Shown piece after piece: positions 46,664 through 58,634 of a DNA stretch of 64,000 nt. The DNA comes from Monoplex corrugatus. Lineage: Eukaryota; Mollusca; Gastropoda; Littorinimorpha; Ranellidae. The stretch is from assembly GCA_030674185.1 (NCBI GenBank), contig CM060312.1:33242813-33306812 (forward strand), in the 5' to 3' direction. The notes beneath the pieces are model-generated. The model made no database searches. It was not told where the DNA came from and saw nothing but the letters and a program-made list of their open reading frames with translations. Made by a program: the position numbers and the translations under genes. The stretch's first letter is position 1, and each line of letters starts with the position of its first letter.

Positions 46664-48360
46664 TGTTGTCTCTGGTGAAGTTATGTAGACAATAAACTGC
46701 ATATGTTGTCTTTGGTGAAAATCAATAGTTTAAACGCTGCATGTACTGTCCCTGATGAAATTCTGTAGTCAGTTCAGTTTCAGTTTCTCAAGACGACGTC
46801 TCCGCTCTCAGAAGAAATTCCATATAGCACTAACGTCACAGGTGCCATGTGTATGGTGATCATGGCACAAGCCTTAAGCCTGCACATAAACCCATGAGCA
46901 GGCCTGGTCCTGAGGCTAGCCTCTAATTGATTTGGTTCAGTTTTCAAGGCCCACACCCACCTCAGGTGATATGGCTGACGGGGATAACCATCCCAGGGAA
47001 GTGGGGGAAGGGGGATTTATCTAATCCTACACTGACACCACCAGAACAACAATGATGTTAAGATGAGACGGTAAGAATGCCAGTTTTAATGTAGCGCACC
47101 CCGAGATTTGAACCCACAACTGTGATGAGCATGTGAATCTGATGCTCAAACCAACTGCGCTACTGGGGCCCGCCTTTGAAGTTGCCAACAGCACTTGGTG
47201 TGGGGGCTCATCCAGGATCTGTAGTCAATACATACATGTGTTGTCCCTAGTAAAATTATGTAGTCTATACACTATATGTATTGACCTGGTGAAATTATGT
47301 AGTCTATACACTAAATGTGTTGTCCTCGGTGAAATTATGTAGTCTATACACTACATGTATTGTCCCTGATGAAATTCTGTAGTATATACACCACATATGT
47401 TGTACCTGGTGAAATTCTGTAGTCTATACATTACATGTGTTGTCTCTGGTGAAATTCTGTAGTCTATACACTATATGTGTTGTCCCTGGTGAAATTCTAA
47501 TCAATACACTACATGTGTTGTCCCTGGTGAAATTATGTAGTCTCTACATCATTTGTGTTGTACCTGGTGAAATTCTGTAATCCATACACTACATGTGTTG
47601 TCCCTGGTGAAATTCTGTAGTCTATACATTACATGTGTTGTCCCTGGTGAAATTCTGTAATCTATACACTGCATGTGTTGCCCTGGTGAAACTCTAATCA
47701 ATACACTACATGTGTTGTCCTTGGTGAAATTCTGTGGTCTATACACTACATGTATTGTGAATATTCTGTAGTCTATACACTACATGCGCTGTCCCTGGTG
47801 AAATTCTGTAATCTATACACTACATGCGTGGTGAATATTCTGTAGTCTATACACTACATGCGTTGTCCCTGGTGAAATTCTGTAACTATACACTACATCG
47901 TGTGAGAATCCTGTATCTATACACTACATGGTTGTCCCTGGTGAAATTCAGTAGTTATACACAACAGGTTGTCCTGAGAAATTCTGTGGTCGATACACTA
48001 CATGTGTTATCCCTGGTGAAATTCAGTTTATATACAACATGTATTGTACCTGGTGAAATTCTGTAGGCTATACACTGCATGTGTTGTTCCTGGTCAAATG
48101 CTGCAGTTAATACACTTCACATGTTGTCCTCTGTGACATTCAGTAGTTTATACACAATATGTATTGTACCTGGTGAAATTCTGCGGTTAATACACTATAT
48201 GTGTTGTCCTTGGTGACACTCAGTGGTTAATACATATATGTATTGTACCTGGTAAAATTCTGCAGCTAATACACTTCATGTGTTGTCCTTGGTGACACTG
48301 AGGCGTTTATACACAATCTGTACTGTACCAGGAGAAATTCTGTAGTAAATACACTTAAAC
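46664..48360. repeat. 40-bp minisatellite, split by a SINE
   Basis: Unit GTAGTCTATACACTACATGT followed by GTTGTCCCTGGTGAAATTCT. Three diverged units lie left of the SINE (46664-46762) and about 28 right of it (47217-48360). Units at the right end are the most diverged. Confidence 0.95.
46764..47178 (-). mobile_element. SINE family A, full-length, inserted in the 40-bp array
   Basis: The minus-strand head is at about 47100-47170 (complement of GGTTCAAATCTCGGGGTGCG near 47097-47116). The 3' end at 46764 is TCAGTTTCAGTTTCTCAAGA. The possible target duplication CTGTAGTCA (46763, 47218) is ambiguous because the array unit itself contains TCTGTAGTC. Confidence 0.88.
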
Positions 48361-49323
48361 AGAAGCGAAGACTGGAGTAAATGGAGGACAACTGCTGTAA
48401 CTTCTGCTGCCATGCCTTCCATCGAACTCGATGATGCTGATGGCTGACATGTGAACAGAGAGTTGAAAGTGTATACACAGGAAAGGAAAATCAAAAAGGT
48501 GAAGTAAGTGGCACCATATTTTGGCAACATGCTCTTCTTCAGTGTGTACAATTAAAACAAAAAAATTCTACTGTAAATAAACTGTAACCACATATGCAAG
48601 AAAATCTGATACAGTAATAGCCGTCTCTGTGTGCACTAGTCAGTAACAATATAAACACTGTCTACATATGAACAGATCTACTGAAAGGAAAACTGTAGTC
48701 TGAACTTCAACATAATGACCAAATAAGGAGTGGACATGTACATGAAAGTATCTATGTGTGGGCGAATGTGTGTGCACATGCACACATATACATGACACCT
48801 ATATGCACGGTTGTTTGTATATTCATATGTGCGCGCGGACACACACACACACACACATACACAAAATGGCCATTCTCACCATGATTTAAGAATTTTCCAC
48901 AGTAGCAAAAAGAACATATTTTTCACCAGGATCTGAAATCAACAATATATGAGAACACAATAGTTCATGTCAAGCAAGACAAACTCTCTCACAGTCCATA
49001 ATCACCACAAACAGTTGAGCAGTAAGATCTTCATGCCATAACAAGACAGAAAAAAGACAGAGGAACAGAGACAAGGCAAAATACCAGACTAAAATGGATG
49101 TGATCAGTAAGTACTGCCTGCAAAACAGTCTTCTAGCCATTGACTGACATACCATGAGTACCGCTGAAAACTAACTAAAGAATTCCCACTTCTCATCTTT
49201 GCAATAAAGTCCACAACTGCCATACTTTACTGACTGTGAACGCAGATTTTCTTAGACTGTTTCAGATCTCCAAATCACCCATAGTATCATTTTTGTTATT
49301 TCAAACTTGGTTCAACTCTTTCT
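48361..49323. other. no gene seen
   Basis: Unique-looking AT-rich DNA with a short CA tract at 48838-48862. Confidence 0.45.
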
Positions 49324-49506
49324 TTAACCTTTTGACTCCAACACCATGTCCACTAGCACCTGCATTGTCAACCATGCTAGCAAAGCAAACACTTAACCCT
49401 TTGATTCCCTACCCTATCCACCAGCTTCCTGCGGGAAGATGGGGTGAGGTAAAAAAAAGGGTTAATTTTTGCAGTTGGTGGATAGGGTGCAGAAGTCAAA
49501 GGTTAA
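49324..49506. mobile_element. TTAA palindromic MITE copy 15
   Basis: TTAA at 49324-49327 and 49503-49506. The right inner arm is shortened (GATGGGGTGAGGTAAAAAAA). Confidence 0.85.
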
Positions 49507-50670
49507 ATTGCTGACCATGTGAAGGCTAAGCTTAGGCCATTTCAGGGCAACCACCTGGCAGCAAAAACTTCAAGTTTCCACCTCTGTAACCAAACAGTCA
49601 CTGTCCAAAAGGGACTCCTTGCTATCACCACCAAGACATACAGAGGAATGAAAAGCGAGGAACTGCTGAGGGATGAGTTTCAAGTTTATTCAAGAGGGAT
49701 TCATCACACTCGGACATTTCCAAATGCGCTCCCTCGATCAACCATTTGTTATCTGACAGACTTTTTGATCCTGTGCAAAAACCCAGTACACTGGCAAAGG
49801 TCTTGTAATGGGAACACAACTCATCAAAATACTGCATCACCACAATGATTGGAGCATTAACATGGACAGTAAACAAGCTGATTTTTATGTCATAGGCCAG
49901 GACTGAGTACAAGATATGAGACCTTGAGTCAACAGTTCTAACAAAATGCCAGCCAGATGCGTTTAAAAAACAACAAAAAACACTAGAAGAAATATGGGAT
50001 CCAACAAGTTAATCTCCTCTAAAATCTCCCACTGTCCCCCTCCCTCCACCCCCAAATTAATTCAGCAAGGTAGAACAAAAGGTGGCAAGCTTCTCATCTG
50101 ATAGATCTATGTGGTTTTCTTTTGAGCAGCTGAAGTATGATGGCTATTATCCAGAGCAGCTTATGCACATATGACAATATTAATAATTACACAGAATACG
50201 GAGGGTACTGATTAAATGAAGGTGCATATTGTAGACCAGACACATTTCAGACAAGACTTTCTTTTTAATAAAGAAATCCAATTCATAAGGAGTTTGCCCT
50301 ATAAGTATCAAGGAAGAAAACTACACATATACACATGTCACACATATGTCAATGAGCACATACAAAATACACACTCAACCACTTCACTACTCACAACATA
50401 TCAGCCGCAATACTTTTCTTTTTTTAAGATACTTAACAACACTGCATCTGACTCAATGCAGCAATGGCCAAGGCCATTGTTTCATACTGTCTTCAGTTTC
50501 AGTACAGACACATTCAGGCAAACAGCTCTGACAGACATTCTAAAGGAGATATATGCTCCTTTTTTTGACAAAGTTTTATGTACAAAGACTCATTCAGCAG
50601 CTTTGTCCAAGACACATTCAACTGATTCAATCTAAAGAAAAAGAAGGTCTGGAGGTAACTGAGGAGGCTT
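49507..50670. other. 3' flank or 3' UTR of the nuclear receptor gene
   Basis: Lies immediately after the stop codon on the minus strand. It contains the dispersed repeat shared with 772-1015 (49680-49850). A 139-codon plus-strand frame at 50216-50635 is antisense, unrecognised and of chance length. No further exon with splice sites was found. Confidence 0.4.
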
Positions 50671-50831
50671 TCAACAAGAATTATCGAAGATTTCTCTGTG
50701 TAAATCTGGGAACTGGGCGCCAGTAGACGATGACTTTATACGAATGCTGTTGATAGCTCTGAAGTGCTCTTCATTTATTCGACGAAACGTAGAAATAAGT
50801 TCCATCAACTCAACGAACATGTGGTCTGGAT
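50671..50831 (-). CDS. nuclear receptor exon, terminal (helices 10-12 and stop)
   Basis: The acceptor is TTTGTGTCAGCAG followed by ATCCAGACC. The first two bases finish an Asp codon begun in the previous exon. It encodes [27 protein letters not shown] and [13 protein letters not shown], then TGA at 50673-50671. The glutamate of the AF-2 core is present, so coactivator recruitment is plausible, unlike vertebrate Rev-erb, which lacks helix 12. Confidence 0.9.
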
Positions 50832-51386
50832 CTGCTGACACAAACACATACTCATCAAATTGTACTGACTAAATATGAAAAGTATTTCACTAACAAATCA
50901 AAAAACAAAAACCAAAAACAAACAAAACATTCATACCTGGGAGAGGAACAACATAGTTGTGAGAGCATTTGTTCCTGACACCAAAGGTTAACACTGATCA
51001 AGCCAATTAAACTGGTTACCAATTTTGTGTTGTGGCTTCCTTTTCACTCATTCAGTCAACCCAGCTGTTATTGGGTAGCTATCCCTCTTCAGAAACAGGA
51101 ATGGACAATAAAATAGTGAATGAGAGGAGATGGGCACCAGTCTCATAATACTGCCCCCTGCCCTACCCAGATAAGTTGATGTCTCTAACACCTTGTTCCT
51201 CACCAAAATTCAGGTAATAGGAAACTTCCTTTTTAACCTTTCTGAGTCGTTATATATATATATATGCAAACATACACAACTTTTTCTGAATGCATTCGTT
51301 TTCAACTTCTCTGACATAAATACATTATATGAATACATATTTGTCAACACCAATAATGATTATTTCAATCTGAAACCACACACACA

Positions 51387-51425
<39 letters not shown>

Positions 51426-51506
51426 ACACACACACATCAACATGCATGCAGCCGCGCGCACACACACACACACACATACACACACACACACACACACACC
51501 ACACAT

Positions 51507-51542
<36 letters not shown>

Positions 51543-51556
51543 GCACACACACACAC

Positions 51557-51599
<43 letters not shown>

Positions 51600-54236
51600 C
51601 CAACATCACACCACATCATAATAATAATAATAACATCACATCACATTCCATCATAAACACACACAAACGCAGAACCAATGTCATGTACACAAAAGGCCCT
51701 TACCCGGATGGTTGTGCTTCATCAAAATATATAAAGCCTGCTGAAACAGGTTTTGTATCTTGCCAATGGCAGCTTTGTTCTTCAATCCTCTACGTGCTGT
51801 CAAACAAAACAACAACAAAATGTATCTCTCTCTTTATATCTGACAGAACAAACACTTAATTTTCATTTTAGCTTTCTTTTCCTCTTCCCAATATTTCCAG
51901 GCTACCTGCCAGAATGTGTATCTGCTTCTTCTAATCTTTAGCAACAGAAAGTCCAGTTTCAATTTTCAATTTCAATTTCTCAAGATGATGTCTCCGCACT
52001 TGGAATGAATTCCATGTGCACTAACGTCACAGGTGCCATATGATGGAGAAGATCCGGAATGATTACGGCACAAGCCTTAAGCCAGCATATAAACCCATGA
52101 GCTGGCCAGGTCCTGAGGTCCTACCTACATAGTTCCATAACCCTGGGTTGTAATGGAGTGAGGTGGTAGATACTTCAACTTTTCCCTTCTCCCTCGCTTC
52201 AATTCATATTCATATTCACTTTTTTTTAACCAAGACTTTAGAAAGGCAAGAAGGCTAATTGGTCTTCAAGGGGTGGAACCTAGGAAATCAACCTGTCCCT
52301 CCAATGTTTTACACCAAGGCAGCCAGGCAATGCCCTGCTCTTTACAATTTTTAACTGCTGTGGGATCTTTAGTGTGTGCAGCCAAAAGGCACATAGGTCC
52401 AACTCGTTTTTCATCCCCTTTCGAAGAACTAGACATCAGTTTGATTTTCTGGTCAAACTGAGAAGAAAAGTTGAGGCCTCTATGGAGATCGAACTCTGGA
52501 ACCTCGAGTTTAGTTATTGGCAGACGAATGTCTGAACCATTCTGCCACTCTTCTAAAGTCCAGGCAGTAAACATGGCATATCTGCTTCTTCAAACTTAGT
52601 CTGGCAATAAACATGGCATTGCTTCTACTAATCTTTTGTGATGTAACATTCTGGCAGTTAACATGGTATTTCTGCTCCCTCAAATCTTTACTGATATGAA
52701 ATTCTATCAGTCACCATGGTGGTATCTGCTTCTTCAAATCTTTACTGATTTAACATGCTGGCAGTAACCATGGTATCTGCTTCTTCAAATCTTTACTGAT
52801 TTGACATGCTGGCAGTAACCATGGTATCTGCTTCTTCAAATCTTTACTGATTTGACATGCTGGCAGTAACCATGGTATCTGCTTCTTCAAATCTTTACGA
52901 ATATGACATGCTGGCAGAAACCATGGTATTCACTTCTTCAAATCTTTACTAGTTTGACATGCTGACAGTAACCATGGTATTAATTTCTTCAAATCTTTAC
53001 TAATTTGACATGCTGGCAGTAATCATGGTTTTTACTTCTTCAAATCTTTACTGATTTAACATGCTGGTAGTAACCATGGTTTTCATTTCTTCAAATCTTT
53101 ATTAATTTGACATGCTGGCAGTAACCATGGTATTCACTCCTTCAAATCTTTACTGATTTAACATGCTGGCAGTAACCATGGTATTCACTCCTTCAAATCT
53201 TTTCTGATTTAACATGCTGGCAGTAACCATGGTATTCACTCCTTCAAATCTTTACCGATTTCACATGCTGGCAGTAACCATGGTATTCACTTTTTCAAAT
53301 CTTTACTGATTTCACATGCTGGCAGTAACCATGGTATTCACTTCTTCAAATCTTTACTAATCTGCCAAACTGAAAGGCCAATTTGACACAATGACACGCA
53401 ATGCCAAGCACTTTAATATACCCTTGGATGTACATAACTCAGATGTGCCAGCAATATGAAGCTCTGCATAAATGACCCTCTCAGCTAGTCTTTGAAATCA
53501 TTCTTTGTTTAATTAACACCTTTCTGACAATGAAACCACTGTCTAAACCATACCTGGAGTACATATATATACATATACTGCAAACATACATGACTATCAA
53601 TTCTTTACACATCACATCTATTTTGCCACTCTGGATTTAAACTACTGTGAACAGATAAGTCTCTGCATCTAATACTGCAACCATCTCCAATCACCAAAAT
53701 ATTCAGTAAACTCAATCAACCATCTCCAATCACCAAAATATTCAGTAAACTCAATCAACCATCTCCAATCACCAAAATATTCAGTAAACTCAATCCACCA
53801 TCTCCAATCACCAAAATATTCAGTAAACTCAATCACTTGAAGTTCATCACCAAGACTCACAGGGGCAGATAATGAGGATGGCAGTGAAAAGACCCATTTC
53901 CCCGTCAGTCAGCTTGAGAGGGTTAAACTTGGCTGCCACCAAAAAGAACTCATCCATGAATTCCCCCATTGGCATCTCCCGAATCACGTTTCTGCAAAGC
54001 ATACAGCAATGTACCAGTGATAATAAAGTAAAGAACCTCTTGCATGACATCATTTCACTACAAGAACAATGCATGGCTCCATGTCTGGTTGTCCGATGAG
54101 CAATGGCATGATTCTGGAGAGCAAAAAGGCAGTTAATAATAACTTCAGCCTGGTCTCTGCCACCATTGTCTATTTGATCAAAACTGCCACATCGAATGTG
54201 CCATAACTGACTGTACTATTTCCACTAATAATAACC

Positions 54237-54275
<39 letters not shown>

Positions 54276-57200
54276 ACACACAAACCATGTATGTGCACTC
54301 TAAGTCAAACACATAGACATTCAAAGAACACCTAGATTCTTTGCTGTCATGCTGAAAAGAGACATAATTGTTAAACAAAAACATATCTTCATTAATTTTT
54401 GGATATAAATAATCTTAGACTATTAACTCTTCATAGACATGACAGCGGATATTCCGCTGCAGCTGGCCAAACCATTAGAGACGTGACAGCGGATATTCCG
54501 CTGCGGTTTTTAAAAATAGATGCAAGCCGGTCGCTGGTCTAAGGGAACTAACTACACATATAGGAACACTCTTTGGTATCTTCTGAAGTGTTTGTTACTT
54601 CCCTTGCATCGATTTTATCCCGATTAGTCACAGTTTCTTGCCTTTATCCAAAGCAACCAGAGTGACCGTCCTTGCACCAAAATGGCGACATTTAGGCCTT
54701 ATTCTTCTTCTTCTTCTTCAAAGGATCGTCATAATCACTTTGCTGTTTCACCTGTGTGAAAACAAAGTTGTGTTTGTTCTTTTACATCTTCTGGTCATAC
54801 AAGGACTTGTGATTACCTGGATTTCTGGATTACCTGGTCAAGAATGGGTGTTTCACTGACTTTATGTGTTGGATTACTGTCGTCAGCTGCAATCAAAAAC
54901 TTTTTTCCCAGAGCCAAAACCCTACCCCATTTCACCTTCTAGGAAGGTAAGTAGAATAGATGTATTGTCCTTGTATGTAGCTTCAGCTCAAAGAGCGTAA
55001 ACTGAATTTTATTTTGATATAAAATATGTTCTTGTGCTGTAAAATCTGTATTTTTGAGAATTTTTTTAAACCCCCCCACCCCCCCAAATCGTGCGTCAGC
55101 AAGGGTTGTGACAGGTCCCGTTGATCGCGTCCACAGTGGTTGTGCAAGGCCACTTATATTACGTCTTCAAAGAGTTAAAGATGTTGATGTCTACAACTTA
55201 TCCACTATTTCACAAAGATATGATTTCTCAATGCCCAAAATCCTCATTCTTCTTATGTTCTGTCAGATCAAAAATGATTTACAGAAAACAACAACATCCC
55301 AGAGGTTTGAATATATAACTATCACACCAGTTCAATACTGTAGTGGCATATAAAATTTCACTTTCCTTGAAATTCTTACCTGACCAGCACTTAAAATAAT
55401 CATTTCCATTCAGTTTTCAACAGTAGGAGAGCAAGTTTCTCTTACTGCTTACTTTACCAAGTCTGCCTTTCCCCCCAAATCATCCTCTCACTGATACTGT
55501 TTTCTCATCCACATGAAAAAAAAATCAACATTTTTATTTGTCTACAACCTGACAATCCTATTCACACCATGATTAGTTTGAATCAATTCCAAAAAGCAAA
55601 TATCAGACTACACACTAATTCCAGAATATCAAACCTTGATTGATTATGGTAAAATCAGATCAAATCTGAAGGATAACATGATGAGCAATCTGATTGATTA
55701 TGGTAAAATCAGATCAAACCTGAAGGATAACATGATGAGCGATATCAAACCATGATTGATTGTGGTAAAATCAGATCAAGGATAACATGATGAGCAATAT
55801 CAAACCTTGATTGATTATGGTAAAATCAGAACAAATCTGAGGGATAACATGATGAGCAATATCAAACCTTGATTGATTATGGTAAAATCAGATCAAATCT
55901 GAAGGATAACATTAACATGAGGAGTGATATCAAACCATGATTGATTATGGTAAAATCAGAACAAATCTGAGGGATAACATGATGAGCAATATCAAACCTT
56001 GATTGATTATGGTAAAATCAGATCAAATCTGAAGGATAACATGATGAGCAATCTGATTGATTATGGTAAAATCAGATCAAACCTGAAGGATAACATGATG
56101 AGCGATATCAAACCATGATTGATTGTGGTAAAATCAGATCAAGGATAACATGAGGAGCAATATCAAACCATGATTGATTATGGTAAAATCAGATCAAATC
56201 TGAGGGATAACATAATGAGCAATATCAAACCTTGATTGATTATGGTAAAATCAGATCAAATCTGAAGGATAACATGATGAGCAATATCAAACCTTGATTG
56301 ATTATGGTAAAATCAGATCAAATCTGAAGGATAACATTAACATGAGGAGTGATATCAAACCATAATTGATTATGGTAAAATCAGATCAAATCTGAGGGAT
56401 AACATGATGAGCAATATCAAACCTTGATTGATTATGGTAAAATCAGATCAAATCTGAAGGATAACATGATGAGCAATATCAAACCTTGATTGATTATGGT
56501 AAAATCAGATCAAATCTGAAGGATAACACTAACATGATGAGCGATATCAAACCATGATTGATTATGGTAAAATCAGATCAAATCTGAGGGATAACATGAT
56601 GAGCAATATCAAACCTTGACTGATTATGGTAAAATCAGACATGAAGAGCAATATCAAACCTTCATTGATTATGGTAAAAATCAGATCAAACCTGAAGGAT
56701 AACATGATGAGCAATATCAAACCTTGAATAAATATGGTAAAATGAGATCAAATCTGAGGGATAACATGATGAGCTCTTGAACCTTTTCACTCCCTCAACC
56801 TATGCACTAACTTACTGTTATTTCTGATTAAAGCCCGGCCAACTGGATACAGCCATATCTGGGCTATAACCATTTCAAAACATACACAATACTTCAACAG
56901 GAAAAATAAAAAGGAAAAGAAAATAATATACACATATCACCCATACAACCTAAGGACACATCTCTGGTGTTGACCACTCCATCCATATATTACCCAGGGG
57001 ATTCAAAAACATACGTGAATACAAATTTAAACATAATTAAGGACACTAAAACACACATACAAACGGGCCTAAATTACCTGCGACTGCTTCCACAGACCAT
57101 ACTTTCCCAGAGCCAAAAGTGCACTTAATACATGTACACAATTATCAATCCGAAGAGAAAGTATGTAAGACTTATTCGAAAACATACAGGTGAATGGATC

Positions 57201-58403
57201 AGCAAGGCACAAAATACCAGGAAGGACAGAAAGCAAAAGAATAAGGCAGAAACAAAGAGAGTGACAGAAAAGAAGGCATTTCTAGCACAGAATTTCCTGA
57301 AGATGGGGATACGATTTATACTGAAAGAGCCCTCAGCATCCCTGAGGAAGACATGCACCAACTAAATTGGTGAAAATAACAAAATCATACCACGAAGATT
57401 TTGTTTATATGTATAGGAAATAACAAAATCATATCATGAAGATTTTGTTTATATCTATAACTGTTGACTGAATACTAATGTGGACATGTGTCTGCTTCCA
57501 AACCCCAGCCACAAAGAAAACAACCAAAGGAAAGAGAAGAGCTAGAAAGGGGAGACAGCACAACTGACCGAGGGCATCTCATGCTGAGAGTAGGGTCTAG
57601 CATAGTCTGCTTCTCGGTGTCCACCATCAGTGCAAATCGGGTCATCATCACCTCAAAGGCTCCCTGCTTGATCAGGCGAATCTGGTCATCCTGCTCTATC
57701 TCCACAAATCCTGTCACAATCAGCGTTCGGTCAGTTTTATGGTCACACACCTGTATAGGTCTCTTTTTTTTCCAAAGTGATAGTAATCTATCAAATACCA
57801 ATCCAAACTCTGAATTTTTCACATTCACTACATTGCACACATGACATAATACATCACTAACATAAATTTATATCATTCACCACACTATACACATGACATT
57901 ATACATTACTTATATGAATTCATATAAGTTAAATAATAATTCCAGTTGTATAAAGCAAACAGTCCATGTCAAAACATGCTAGCTGCATTTAACATAGAAG
58001 AAAAAAAAAAGAAAAAAAAGTGGTTAGAATGTTCACACATCAAAGCAGTAAAAGTGACATACATCTTCTTCTTTGAAAAAATCAGATTTGTTTCACAGAT
58101 TCAGCATGGTGGTGACAACTATCAAAGTTGAATTAAAATAATTAGAGAGGTTCTTACTATTACCCTAAAAAGCAATTTAAAGAAATCAATGAACCTGTTA
58201 TTTTCCTTATTTAAATATACACAAATTGCAAACTTTCAAAGCAACCATAAATAAAAGAATAACTGATAAATTGTTTCTGTTTTTTGCATGTTACTCTATA
58301 ATTTTAAAACGAGTTGAAAACTCAGAAATGAAAATTCTGCACTGTAGCCTGGCTCTCTCTCTCTCTCTCTCTCTTTCTCTCTTTCTCTCTTTCTCTCTCT
58401 CTC

Positions 58404-58493
<90 letters not shown>

Positions 58494-58556
58494 ATAACAT
58501 CACCATATAATGAAGACATATGGATGCAGAGAAAAAACAATACACATCCATAAAAT

Positions 58557-58634
<78 letters not shown>

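Noticed and set aside
52266..52574. 102-codon minus-strand open frame
   Set aside because: Entirely inside a tRNA-derived SINE with A-box-like and B-box-like segments.
57475..57840. 121-codon minus-strand frame read as one continuous exon
   Set aside because: The flanking parts run through a clear acceptor and donor. Only 57569-57710 fits the LBD and the phases of neighbouring exons.
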